Source: JAYREN01 sp041908845
GTDB taxonomy: Bacteria; Acidobacteriota; Holophagae; Holophagales; Holophagaceae
DNA: 10,475 bases
NCBI GenBank assembly: GCA_041908845.1
Contig: JAYREN010000118.1
Coordinates: 1 to 10,475, forward strand
Direction of reading: 5' to 3'
Below, piece after piece: positions 1-6,975 of this stretch. The position numbers and the translations under genes are program-made. The stretch's first letter is position 1; the number at the start of each line of letters is the position of its first letter. The notes beneath the pieces are model-generated. The model did not search any database and had not been told where the DNA came from. It saw nothing but the letters and a program-made list of their open reading frames with translations.

Positions 1-828
1 CAGATCCGCAAGGAACTGGCGCCCTTCGACGAATTCAAGGGCAACATCCCCCCGGATTTCGATCTCACCCGGGACAAACTCCCGGCAGAAATCGAGGCCT
101 ATTTCGACGAGGCCATCGCCTGCGCCAAGGCCGGGCGCTACGACGCCCTGCTGGTGGCCTGCCAAGCCATCGAGCGCCACTTCAATTTCCCGGAACCGGA
201 TGAGGCGGTGCGCATCGCCCAGATCCCCGGCGGGATGTACACCAACATGCTGGCCCAGATGAAGCAGGCCAAGCAGGAGGCCATCTTCCAGCGGGTGCTC
301 AGGGCCGTGCCCCGGGTGCGCTTGGCGGCGGGCTGCGTGCCTCTGGTGACGCCCACCAGCCAGATCGTGGGCGCCCAGGCCGTCAATTGCATCATGGCGG
401 AGATCAAGGACAAGCCCTTCTTCAGCAACTGCAGCAGCAATTTCGTAAACCTGGTCAAAGGCTCCTACGGCCACACACCCATCGCCATCGATCCGGACTT
501 CCGGGAACAGGTGGCCGGTGTGCGGGAAGAAACGCCCTACGACACCGGCGCCTACGAACCCCAGCCCAATCCCACGCTGGAAGACTGCGGCGGTGTGCTC
601 CTGGCCCAGGATGAAAAGGAACGGCTGCTGCTGGAACTCTTCCCCAGCGTGGCGGACAAGTTCCTGCGGGGAGTGCGCAAACGGGAGTTCGAGGCCAACC
701 TCGCGGCCCCCGAGACCAGCGAAGCCGAAGGGCGCCCCTCGGCGCCTCGGTGGCGATCCCCCGTCCGCACTACCATGTCCGAGCAGGACATCATCCCCTG
801 GGACGATCTGGCCCTCTCCATGGGCTGA
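1..828 (+). CDS. Carboxyltransferase subunit C-terminal part (pyruvate carboxylase subunit B / oxaloacetate decarboxylase alpha type), 5'-truncated
   Basis: The frame is open from base 1 to the TGA at 826-828, giving 275 residues of a protein that begins outside the window. The visible part matches the conserved PYC/OADA domain that follows the carboxyltransferase barrel. Signatures are QIPGGMYTNML, VTPTSQIVGAQAV and the late block VKGSYGHTPIAID. These enzymes move a carboxyl group between carboxybiotin and pyruvate/oxaloacetate in the cytoplasm. The barrel with its metal ligands and carbamylated lysine would lie upstream and is not seen. No biotinyl domain (no MKM-like motif) follows; the protein ends in a charged Ala/Glu/Pro-rich tail and the segment DIIPWDDLALSMG, so biotin must be carried by a separate protein if the enzyme is active. 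Whether it works as carboxylase, decarboxylase or transcarboxylase cannot be decided here. The next gene starts 37 nt downstream. Confidence 0.85.
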   Translation, partial: QIRKELAPFDEFKGNIPPDFDLTRDKLPAEIEAYFDEAIACAKAGRYDALLVACQAIERHFNFPEPDEAVRIAQIPGGMYTNMLAQMKQAKQEAIFQRVLRAVPRVRLAAGCVPLVTPTSQIVGAQAVNCIMAEIKDKPFFSNCSSNFVNLVKGSYGHTPIAIDPDFREQVAGVREETPYDTGAYEPQPNPTLEDCGGVLLAQDEKERLLLELFPSVADKFLRGVRKREFEANLAAPETSEAEGRPSAPRWRSPVRTTMSEQDIIPWDDLALSMG

Positions 829-865
829 GAGCTTGGCTCAGCGCCATTCGCAGACAGGAGTTTCC

Positions 866-2521
866 ATGAACGTCGCGCCTTTCTTCCTGGCCGGATTGTT
901 CCTGTGTGCCAGCGACGGCCCCCTGACGGCCCCGGAGCGCAGCGGCCATCAGCGCACCAGCACCACGGCGGATATCCGCGCCTTCATGGGCGAACTGGCG
1001 AAGCGCCACCCGGCCCTGAAGCCCTACCACCCCAAGGGCGCGTCGGACCGTGCCGAAGGGGGCGCGCCGCTCATGGCCTGGCGCCTGCCCGCGACCTCCA
1101 AGGATGCGGTGCGGGTCTTCATCAACGCCAACATTCACGCGGGCGAAGTCGAAGGCAAGGAAGCGGTCCAGATCCTCCTGCGCGAACTTTTGGAAGGCCA
1201 GCATCCCGAGCTTCGCAAGCACCTAGATCTCGTGGTGATGCCCGCCTACAACCCCGATGGCACCGATGCCCTGGATCCCGCCACCCGCAGGTGGCAGCCC
1301 AACCCCGCCAGCGGCGTGGGTCGCCGCGAGAACGCCCGGGGCCTGGATCTCAACCGGGATCTGATGAAGGCCGAGGCCGCCTCCACCCGTTTCTTCCTCG
1401 CCATGGAGCGGGATTTCGATCCCCTGGTGGTCCTGGATCTCCACACCACCAACGGCAGTTGTCACGGATTCCACCTCACCTATTCCCCCGCCGTGGCCCT
1501 GGGAAACGATCCCGAATTGCAGCGCTTCAATCGGCACCTGCTCACCGAAGTCCGGGAGGGCCTGCTCAAGAAGGGTCTGCCCACTTACGACTACGGAGAC
1601 TTTGCCCCGGATGAGCCGGGGCGTCGGGGCGGCACGCCTGAGAAGTGGGGCGAGGTCCACCCCATGCCGCGCTACCTCGTCAACCATCAGGCCCTGCGTC
1701 ACCGCCTGGGCATCCTCAGTGAGTGCTACGTCTACCTGAGCTATCCCAAGCGCATCGAGACCACCCGCCGATTCGTGCTGGGCTGCCTCGATTGGATCGC
1801 CGCCCATCGGGGTGAGGTCCGCGCACAGACACTCGGCGCGGAAACGCGCTGGACTCAGGCCTGGAAGGGCACCCAGCCCGCCCTGCCCCTGGGCTTCGAG
1901 CCCATCGTCACCGAGCGGTATCCCTTCGAAGTCATCACCCCCATCCGCAACGCGGACCGCCAGATCACCGGCGAAACGGCCCGCGTCACCATGACCCTTC
2001 CCGCATACCTGACCTGGAAGGACCTGGACCCCGTGACCCTGCCCAAGGGTTTCCTGGTGGACGCCATCTACGCCGACGAGGTGAGGCCCCGCCTGGAGGC
2101 CCATGGCATCCGGGTGCTGCCGGGCCGCCTGCGCCCCAAGGCGCAGCCCGTGTTCCACTTCCACGAGACCGAACGGGTTCTTTCTCCCGACAGTTTCCAG
2201 GGCGTCTTCCCCCTCAGCCTGAAGGGCGCCTGGAAACCCGAACCCGATACCAAGCCCCGCATCCTGCCCTGGAAGGAAGCCGATCTGGACCAAGCCCTCT
2301 GGGTGCCCCTGGATCAGCCCCTCGGCCGTCTCGCCTTTTACCTGTTGGAACCCCGCAGCCCCGATGGCCTGGTCTACTGGGGCCTCTTCCACTCCACCCT
2401 GGTGCGCTCCCGGCTCATGTGGGGCGAGCCCCTGCGCTTCCCCATCCTAGCGGTGGGCGTCGCGCCGGAAACGGCACCCTCCGGCGGAGCTCTCGGCACC
2501 ACGGGGGGAAAACAGGAATGA
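866..2521 (+). CDS. M14-family zinc carboxypeptidase, probably exported
   Basis: The protein has 551 residues. The ATG at 866 is chosen because AGGAG (856-860) lies 5 nt upstream and the N-terminus is hydrophobic; the open frame extends further upstream only inside the preceding gene. The catalytic set of carboxypeptidase A-like enzymes is complete: zinc ligands H91 and E94 in NIHAGEVEGKEA, the substrate-binding Asn-Arg pair N163-R164 in GLDLNRDL, zinc ligand H193 in VLDLHTTNG, and the general base E286 in GILSECYVY. An NPDG motif lies at 129-132. After the catalytic domain come about 230 residues with a region like that of larger bacterial M14 proteins (around GFLVDAIYADEVRPRLEAHG and LGRLAFYLLEP). 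By family it removes C-terminal residues from peptides; the natural substrate is unknown. The N-terminus lacks basic residues and has no proper lipobox, so export is likely but the signal type is uncertain. Confidence 0.9.
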   Translation: MNVAPFFLAGLFLCASDGPLTAPERSGHQRTSTTADIRAFMGELAKRHPALKPYHPKGASDRAEGGAPLMAWRLPATSKDAVRVFINANIHAGEVEGKEAVQILLRELLEGQHPELRKHLDLVVMPAYNPDGTDALDPATRRWQPNPASGVGRRENARGLDLNRDLMKAEAASTRFFLAMERDFDPLVVLDLHTTNGSCHGFHLTYSPAVALGNDPELQRFNRHLLTEVREGLLKKGLPTYDYGDFAPDEPGRRGGTPEKWGEVHPMPRYLVNHQALRHRLGILSECYVYLSYPKRIETTRRFVLGCLDWIAAHRGEVRAQTLGAETRWTQAWKGTQPALPLGFEPIVTERYPFEVITPIRNADRQITGETARVTMTLPAYLTWKDLDPVTLPKGFLVDAIYADEVRPRLEAHGIRVLPGRLRPKAQPVFHFHETERVLSPDSFQGVFPLSLKGAWKPEPDTKPRILPWKEADLDQALWVPLDQPLGRLAFYLLEPRSPDGLVYWGLFHSTLVRSRLMWGEPLRFPILAVGVAPETAPSGGALGTTGGKQE

Positions 2522-2561
2522 AGCGGAACCCTCGGGTCAGGTACAGACCCGCCGCTGACCC
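2522..2561 (+). promoter_or_regulatory. Two mutually exclusive hairpins just after the M14 stop codon
   Basis: Two exclusive folds can be drawn. In one, AGCGG (2522-2526) pairs with CCGCT (2552-2556) around an inner hairpin GGGTC (2534-2538)/GACCC (2546-2550). In the other, GGGTCAG (2534-2540) pairs with CTGACCC (2555-2561) as a 7-bp stem. All pairs are Watson-Crick. The second fold ends exactly where the next structured block begins (2562). The competing pairings resemble a switching leader but could be chance in GC-rich DNA; no ligand class is recognised. Confidence 0.2.
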
Positions 2562-2677
2562 CTGCCTCCTCTCCGCTCGTAGGCCCCGGCGCACCATTCG
2601 CCCTGCGAATGGCGACAGCCCGGCGCCGGGTTGGTAGTCTGGATCTGTTCTACCCCTAGCCCTGAGGCAGTTTTTTT
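2562..2677 (+). ncRNA. Candidate structured RNA or leader with closing stem and T7 tail, unassigned
   Basis: All stems nest without conflict. CTGCCTC (2562-2568) pairs with GAGGCAG (2664-2670), directly followed by seven T (2671-2677). Inside, TAGG (2580-2583) pairs with CCTA (2655-2658) and opens into a three-way junction of two arms. One arm is CCCGGCGC (2585-2592)/GCGCCGGG (2623-2630) capped by CCATTCG (2594-2600)/CGAATGG (2606-2612). The other is GGTAG (2633-2637)/CTACC (2650-2654). The layout is that of a roughly 116-nt RNA ending at an intrinsic terminator, or an attenuating leader for the M16 pair that starts 75 nt later. It is not recognisable as SRP RNA, 6S RNA, tmRNA, RNase P or a known riboswitch. 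The terminator stem is closed over a long distance, which is atypical, so a leader or chance structure remains possible. No promoter was identified. Confidence 0.3.
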
Positions 2678-2752
2678 CCTGGTTCGCGGTTTCATTCCCT
2701 CTCGGAATCACTTCCCCCCGAACCCATTCATTTCACCCATAAAGGAGGCATC

Positions 2753-4486
2753 ATGGCCATCTCCCCGGGCCGAGGGATCGTTGCTGCGCTCGTCGCTGCG
2801 GCACCCCTTCTGGCTCAGACCGTCCCCGTCAAGGAACACACCCTTTCCAATGGCATGCGCCTGCTCATGGTCGAGCGCCATGACAAGCCCACCGTTTCGG
2901 CGGCCTGGATCGTGCGCGCCGGTAGCGCCAACGAGAAGCCGGGCATGACCGGTGTCGCGCATCTCTTCGAGCACATGATGTTCAAGGGCTCGAAGACCAT
3001 CGGCACCAGCAACATCACCCGCGACCTGGAAATCAATGCCGCCCAGGACCGCATCCAGGCCGAGATCCGCAAGGAGGAGTCGATCCTCCGCAAGAAGGAA
3101 TTGGCCGGCGAGATCGCCGACATGCGTGACCCCAAGTTCCGCTCCCCTCAGCACCAGAAGCTGGTGGATGAGATGGAAAAGCTCGTGAAGGAGCAGCAGG
3201 AACTGCTGGTCAAGGACGAGTTCTCCAAGATCTACACCCAGGCCGGGGCCACCGGGCTCAATGCCTTCACCTACCAGGACGCTACCTGCTACATGCTCAC
3301 CGTTCCCTCCAACCGCCTGGAGCTCTGGGGCTGGATGGAATCCGAGCGCCTGCTCCAGCCTGTCTTCCGCGAGTTCTACAAGGAGCGTGACGTGGTGGGC
3401 GAGGAGCGCCGCCTGCGGACCGAATCCACTCCTACCGGAAAGTTCGAGGAGACCTTCGAGTCCATGGTGTGGATGGCCCACCCCTACCACTGGCCCGTCA
3501 TCGGCTGGCCCAGCGATGTCTCCAGCCTCACCCGCGAGCAGGCCAACGAGTTCTTCGCCACCTACTACGCGCCCAACAACCTGACCACTGTGCTGGTGGG
3601 CGACTTCAAGACCGATGAAGCCATCGCCCTCTGCGAGCGCTACTTCGGCCGCATCCCCGCCAACCCCAAGGGTGTGCCCGAGATCATCACCCTTGAGCCC
3701 AAGCAGCTGGCTGAGAAGCGCATGTTCGCCGAGGCCGAGACCACGCCCAGCGCGAAGATCGTCTACAAGGCCGTCTCCGCGGGCCACAAGGACAGCAACG
3801 CATTGGATGTGCTGGCCAGTGTCCTCAACGGCCGCTCGGGCCGCCTCTACAAGTCCCTCGTCGAGGGGCAGAAGGTCGCCACCCGCGTCAGCGCCAGCAT
3901 GCAGGGCATGAAGTACGGCGGCACCTTCGTCGTGAACGGTACGGCCACTGCCGAGCAGAAGCCTGAGGCCGTGGAACAGGCCGTCTACCGCGAGCTGGAG
4001 AAGATCCAGAAAGAAGGCGTCACCGAGCAGGAGCTGACCAAGGCCAAAAACCAGGCCCAGGCCAATTCCTTCCGCCGCCTCGAAGACAACATGGGCCTCA
4101 CCATCCAGTTGGCCGTCGCCGATGCCACCACGGGTTACAAGGCATTCCTGGAGGATCCCGCCAAGACGGATGCCGTCACCCTCGCCGATGTGCAGCGGGT
4201 GGCCAAGGAATACTTCACCAAGGACAACCGCAGCGTCGCCATCTACACCCGCAAGGCCAACGGCGCGCCGGTGGATCCCGAGCTGGCCAAGCTGCCCGAG
4301 CAGTTCCAGGCCAACGCCAAGGCGGCTCTGGCGCAGTTCGAGAAGGAGACGGACGCCGCCAAGCTCAAGGCCGGCCTCGGTCAGATGGAGACCCAGGCGG
4401 GCCAGGTGCCCGAGCAGGTGAAGCCCCTCTTCGAATTCCTGATCAAGAAGCTGCGCGAGCGCATCGCCAAGCTGGAGGCCAAGTGA
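2753..4486 (+). CDS. M16-family metalloprotease, catalytic subunit (insulinase/pitrilysin-like), exported
   Basis: The 577-residue protein starts at ATG 2753, 4 nt after the strong ribosome site AAGGAGG (2742-2748). An N-terminal signal peptide ends near AAPLLAQ (about residue 22), placing the enzyme outside the cytoplasm. The inverted zinc motif HxxEH is H70-L-F-E73-H74; the distal ligand is probably E217 in ERDVVGEERR. The gap from H74 to E217 is 143 residues, against roughly 76 in pitrilysin, because a charged, helical, probably coiled-coil segment (about residues 95-160) is inserted before the conserved block GATGLNAFTYQD. The second, substrate-side domain shows LNGRSGRLYKSLVEG (359-372). 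A Lys/Glu/Ala/Gln-rich helical tail occupies about 510-577. The family degrades peptides or small unfolded proteins. Its stop overlaps the start of a non-catalytic M16 paralogue, so the two are probably made together as a heterodimer. Confidence 0.93.
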   Translation: MAISPGRGIVAALVAAAPLLAQTVPVKEHTLSNGMRLLMVERHDKPTVSAAWIVRAGSANEKPGMTGVAHLFEHMMFKGSKTIGTSNITRDLEINAAQDRIQAEIRKEESILRKKELAGEIADMRDPKFRSPQHQKLVDEMEKLVKEQQELLVKDEFSKIYTQAGATGLNAFTYQDATCYMLTVPSNRLELWGWMESERLLQPVFREFYKERDVVGEERRLRTESTPTGKFEETFESMVWMAHPYHWPVIGWPSDVSSLTREQANEFFATYYAPNNLTTVLVGDFKTDEAIALCERYFGRIPANPKGVPEIITLEPKQLAEKRMFAEAETTPSAKIVYKAVSAGHKDSNALDVLASVLNGRSGRLYKSLVEGQKVATRVSASMQGMKYGGTFVVNGTATAEQKPEAVEQAVYRELEKIQKEGVTEQELTKAKNQAQANSFRRLEDNMGLTIQLAVADATTGYKAFLEDPAKTDAVTLADVQRVAKEYFTKDNRSVAIYTRKANGAPVDPELAKLPEQFQANAKAALAQFEKETDAAKLKAGLGQMETQAGQVPEQVKPLFEFLIKKLRERIAKLEAK

Positions 4487-5964
4487 TGCTGACCCGATTC
4501 GCACTCGCCGCCCTCGTGGGCACCACCACCCTTTCGGCCCAGGCCATTCCCGACCGACCCGAGAAGATCGCCGTCAAGCCCATCAGCTTCCAGGTCCCCA
4601 AGATCAAGGACGCTCGCATCAAGCTGAAGAATGGCATTACGGCCTTCCTCGTGCCCGATGCCGCAGGTCAGCCCCTGGTCAACCTCACCCTGGTCATCAA
4701 GGGCGGAACCTACCTGGATCCCGCAGGCAAGGAAGGCACCGGCGCCCTCATGGGCAATCTGCTCCGCAGCGGCGGCACCACCAAGACGCCCGCCGACAAG
4801 ATGGACGAGAAGCTGGATCTGCTTGCCGCCAACTTCAGCAGCAATGTCTTCCAGGCCGGGGCCAACCTGAACCTGAACCTGCTGTCCAAGCACCTGAAGG
4901 ATGGGCTCGGCCTGATGATGGAAGTGATCACCGAGCCCGCCTTCCAGCAGGACCGCCTCGACCTGGCCAAGAAGAACACCCGCCAGCAGATCGAGCGCCG
5001 CAACGATGACACTACCTCCATCGAGCGCTACCAGCAGGGCCTGCTCGCCACCGGCGAGAAGCATTTCACCAACCGCTTCACGACCGCCGCCAGCCTCGAC
5101 GCCATCACCCGCGAGGATCTGAAGGCCTTCCACGCTCGTGTCCTCACGCCCCAGAACATGATCGTCACCGTGAGCGGCAACTTCGACCGCAAGGCCGTCG
5201 AGAAGCTCCTCAACGAGACTCTCGGCACCCTCAAGGCCGGAAAGGGCGCCCAGGTGAGCCCCAAGGTGCCCGCCCCCGAGCACACCATCCAGCCCGGCAT
5301 CTATGTAGTCGAGAAGGATGTGAACCAGGGCCGGGTCACCATCAACCTGCCCGGCCTGCGCCAGACCGACGCTGACTGGCCCGCCGTGGAGGTGATGAAC
5401 GACATCCTGGGTGGCGGCGGCTTCACCGCCCGCATGGTCAAGAAGATCCGCAGCGACGAAGGTCTCGCCTACTCCGTGGGCTCCTTCTTCACCCCTGGCC
5501 AGTTCTATCCGGGCACCTTCACGGCCCTGTTCCAGACCAAGGTCCCCACCGTGGCCTACGGCATCCGCCTGGCCTTGGCGGAGATGGAGCGCATCAAGCG
5601 CGAGCCCGTTTCCGAGGAAGAGCTTAAGGTCACGAAGGGTTCCATCATCGATGGTTTCCCGGACACCTTCGGCACCAAGGCCGTCGTGGCCCAGGTCTTC
5701 CTCAACATGGAACTCACGGGCACGCCCGATGACTATTACCAGACCCTCCGCGACCGCATCAACGCCGTCACCCTCGCGGACGTGCAGCGTGTGGCCCAGA
5801 AATACCTGTCCGCCGAGAAGGCCGCCATCCTCGTGGTGGGCGGCAAGGCCGCGGACCTCGAAGTGGGCGACAAGGAACACCCCGGCAAGCTGAGCGAAGT
5901 GGCCAAGCTGCCCGTGGTCAAGCTCCCCCTGCGGGATCCCCTGACCATGAAGCCCATCAAGTAG
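4486..5964 (+). CDS. M16-family protein lacking the zinc motif, partner subunit, exported
   Basis: The 492-residue protein starts at ATG 4486, sharing one base with the upstream stop (TGATG). GGAGG (4474-4478) sits 7 nt before it. A GTG at 4483 in the same frame is possible but less well placed. The signal peptide is clear, with cleavage expected after SAQA (residue 20). At the position of HxxEH the protein reads GTGALMGNLL (84-93): both His and the Glu are replaced (A87, G90, N91), so it should not bind catalytic zinc. The C-terminal domain keeps the substrate-side motif GGFTARMVKKIRSDEGLAYS (311-330), including the R316 and Y329 positions. In family M16 this matches the regulatory/alpha subunit of heterodimers such as mitochondrial processing peptidase. 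Spacing and overlap imply translational coupling to the catalytic gene. Both proteins share AVTLADVQRVA near the C-terminus, a trace of common ancestry. Confidence 0.92.
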   Translation: MLTRFALAALVGTTTLSAQAIPDRPEKIAVKPISFQVPKIKDARIKLKNGITAFLVPDAAGQPLVNLTLVIKGGTYLDPAGKEGTGALMGNLLRSGGTTKTPADKMDEKLDLLAANFSSNVFQAGANLNLNLLSKHLKDGLGLMMEVITEPAFQQDRLDLAKKNTRQQIERRNDDTTSIERYQQGLLATGEKHFTNRFTTAASLDAITREDLKAFHARVLTPQNMIVTVSGNFDRKAVEKLLNETLGTLKAGKGAQVSPKVPAPEHTIQPGIYVVEKDVNQGRVTINLPGLRQTDADWPAVEVMNDILGGGGFTARMVKKIRSDEGLAYSVGSFFTPGQFYPGTFTALFQTKVPTVAYGIRLALAEMERIKREPVSEEELKVTKGSIIDGFPDTFGTKAVVAQVFLNMELTGTPDDYYQTLRDRINAVTLADVQRVAQKYLSAEKAAILVVGGKAADLEVGDKEHPGKLSEVAKLPVVKLPLRDPLTMKPIK

Positions 5965-5980
5965 CAACGGGCCTTCGAAG

Positions 5981-6015
5981 AAGAAGCCGCCGGGAAACCG
6001 GCGGCTTCTTTTGTT
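5981..6015 (+). terminator. Rho-independent terminator closing the M16 pair
   Basis: AAGAAGCCGCCGG (5981-5993) and CCGGCGGCTTCTT (5998-6010) form a perfect 13-bp stem with a GAAA tetraloop (5994-5997), followed by the T-rich stretch TTGTT. It begins 16 nt after the second M16 stop codon, so it ends that operon. The A-rich side also gives a partial T-tract on the minus strand, but no minus-strand gene reads into it. Confidence 0.92.
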
Positions 6016-6049
6016 ATCCTTCGACATTGAAAACCCTTGGAGGTGCGTC

Positions 6050-6973
6050 ATGGCCGAAGTTCTGCCGAGCGATCCCGCGCCCGAAGCCCCCGCCCGTCCC
6101 TTCGACACGGAGCGCCTGCTCCGTGCCGTAAACCGCATCCAGGCCCAACGGGAATTCGAGGACGAGTCAGCCTTTCGCGCCTTCCTTGAAGGCTTCAAGG
6201 GGCGGCCCCTGGCGGAGATCCGCGCCGAGGCGGGCAGCGATCCCAAGGATGAGGCCCAGGAACTGGCCTTTCAGGCCCTGGAGGCCTCCAGTTCGGCGGA
6301 GGCCCGAGCCCTAGCCACCCAGGCCCTGGAACGCGATCCCGACTGCATCGATGCCCAGAACGCCCTGGCGGGCGCCGAGGCGGTGGGCCCCGAGGAGGCC
6401 GCCCACCGCATGAAGGAAGTGGCCGTCAGGGCGGAGCTGGAACTGGGCGAGGCCTTCATCAGCGAGAACAAGGGCCAGCTCTGGGGCCGAGTGGAGGCCC
6501 GCCCGTACCTGCGTGCCCGCCTGGCCCTGGCCACCCTGCTGGAGCGCTCCGGCAAGCTCAAGGAGGCCCTGCCCCACTTCCAGGCCCTGCTCCGCTTCAC
6601 CAAGGGCGATCCTCAGACGGTGCGCTACCACCTGGCCCGCTGCTACGCCTGCCTGGGCCAGACCCAACCCCTGAAGAAACTGCTGCAGACTTTCGAGGCC
6701 GACCCCGGCCCCGTCTGGGCCTACATGACCGTGCTGCTCCACCTGCGGCTCAAGCAGGAGAACGTCGCCCTCAAGAGTCTGGCGCAGGCCCGGGCCCTTA
6801 ACTCCCACGTCGAGGGCTTCCTCACGGGCCAGATCCGGCTCCCCAAGGAATTCCCCTCCGCAGCAACTCCCGGCAGCCCCGAAGAGGCCGCCGGCGCCCT
6901 GCGCTTTCTGGCCCCGGCCTGGACGGCGGATCGCGAGGCCATGTACTGGCTGTTCAAGGTGGGGAAGGCCTGA
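6050..6973 (+). CDS. TPR-repeat protein resembling the ST7/TPR family, cytoplasmic, function unknown
   Basis: The 307-residue protein starts at ATG 6050 with GGAGG (6039-6043) 6 nt before it; an in-frame TTG at 6011 inside the terminator is rejected. No signal peptide or membrane segment is visible. After a Pro/Ala-rich start, helical pairs typical of tetratricopeptide repeats appear at about 68-101 (ending ALERDPDCIDAQ) and 151-187 (RPYLRARLALATLLERSGKL, then EALPHFQ). The order of blocks, including GQLWGRVEARPYLRARLALA, RYHLARCYACLG, VWAYMTVLLHLRLK and HVEGFLTGQIRLP, is that of a widespread bacterial TPR family related to ST7 proteins, here without the extra N-terminal domains some members carry. 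TPRs bind other proteins; no partner can be named. The gene lies alone between a terminator and a convergent minus-strand gene whose stop is 2 nt away. Confidence 0.75.
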   Translation: MAEVLPSDPAPEAPARPFDTERLLRAVNRIQAQREFEDESAFRAFLEGFKGRPLAEIRAEAGSDPKDEAQELAFQALEASSSAEARALATQALERDPDCIDAQNALAGAEAVGPEEAAHRMKEVAVRAELELGEAFISENKGQLWGRVEARPYLRARLALATLLERSGKLKEALPHFQALLRFTKGDPQTVRYHLARCYACLGQTQPLKKLLQTFEADPGPVWAYMTVLLHLRLKQENVALKSLAQARALNSHVEGFLTGQIRLPKEFPSAATPGSPEEAAGALRFLAPAWTADREAMYWLFKVGKA

Positions 6974-6975
6974 GC

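Noticed and set aside
518..865. Upstream extension of the M14 reading frame
   Set aside because: It lies inside the carboxyltransferase gene in another frame; the ATG at 866 has a good ribosome site and a hydrophobic N-terminus.
866..925. Lipoprotein signal on the M14 protein
   Set aside because: The early cysteine is preceded by LFL, which does not fit the lipobox (Gly/Ala/Ser is expected just before Cys).
2585..2650. GEMM-type cyclic dinucleotide riboswitch
   Set aside because: The hairpin flanked by GCGCACC and GGCGACAGCC has a passing resemblance, but the conserved GCAAACC...GGGACGCAAAGCC elements and tetraloop-receptor are missing.
2460..2660. Cobalamin riboswitch
   Set aside because: ACAGACCCGCCGCTG and AGTCTGGAT loosely recall parts of the B12 aptamer, but the GGTG/TCC segment and a full B12 box are absent, part would overlap the M14 coding end, and the downstream genes are not B12-related.
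2694..2708. Small hairpin ATTCC/GGAAT as a second terminator before the M16 genes
   Set aside because: It has only 5 bp and no T-run follows; it is too weak to call.
2708..6246. Two long minus-strand open frames (about 598 and 621 codons) opposite the M16 genes
   Set aside because: They are rich in Gly, Leu, His and Ala, lack recognisable domains and ribosome sites, and mirror the third-position G/C bias of the clear M16 genes on the other strand.
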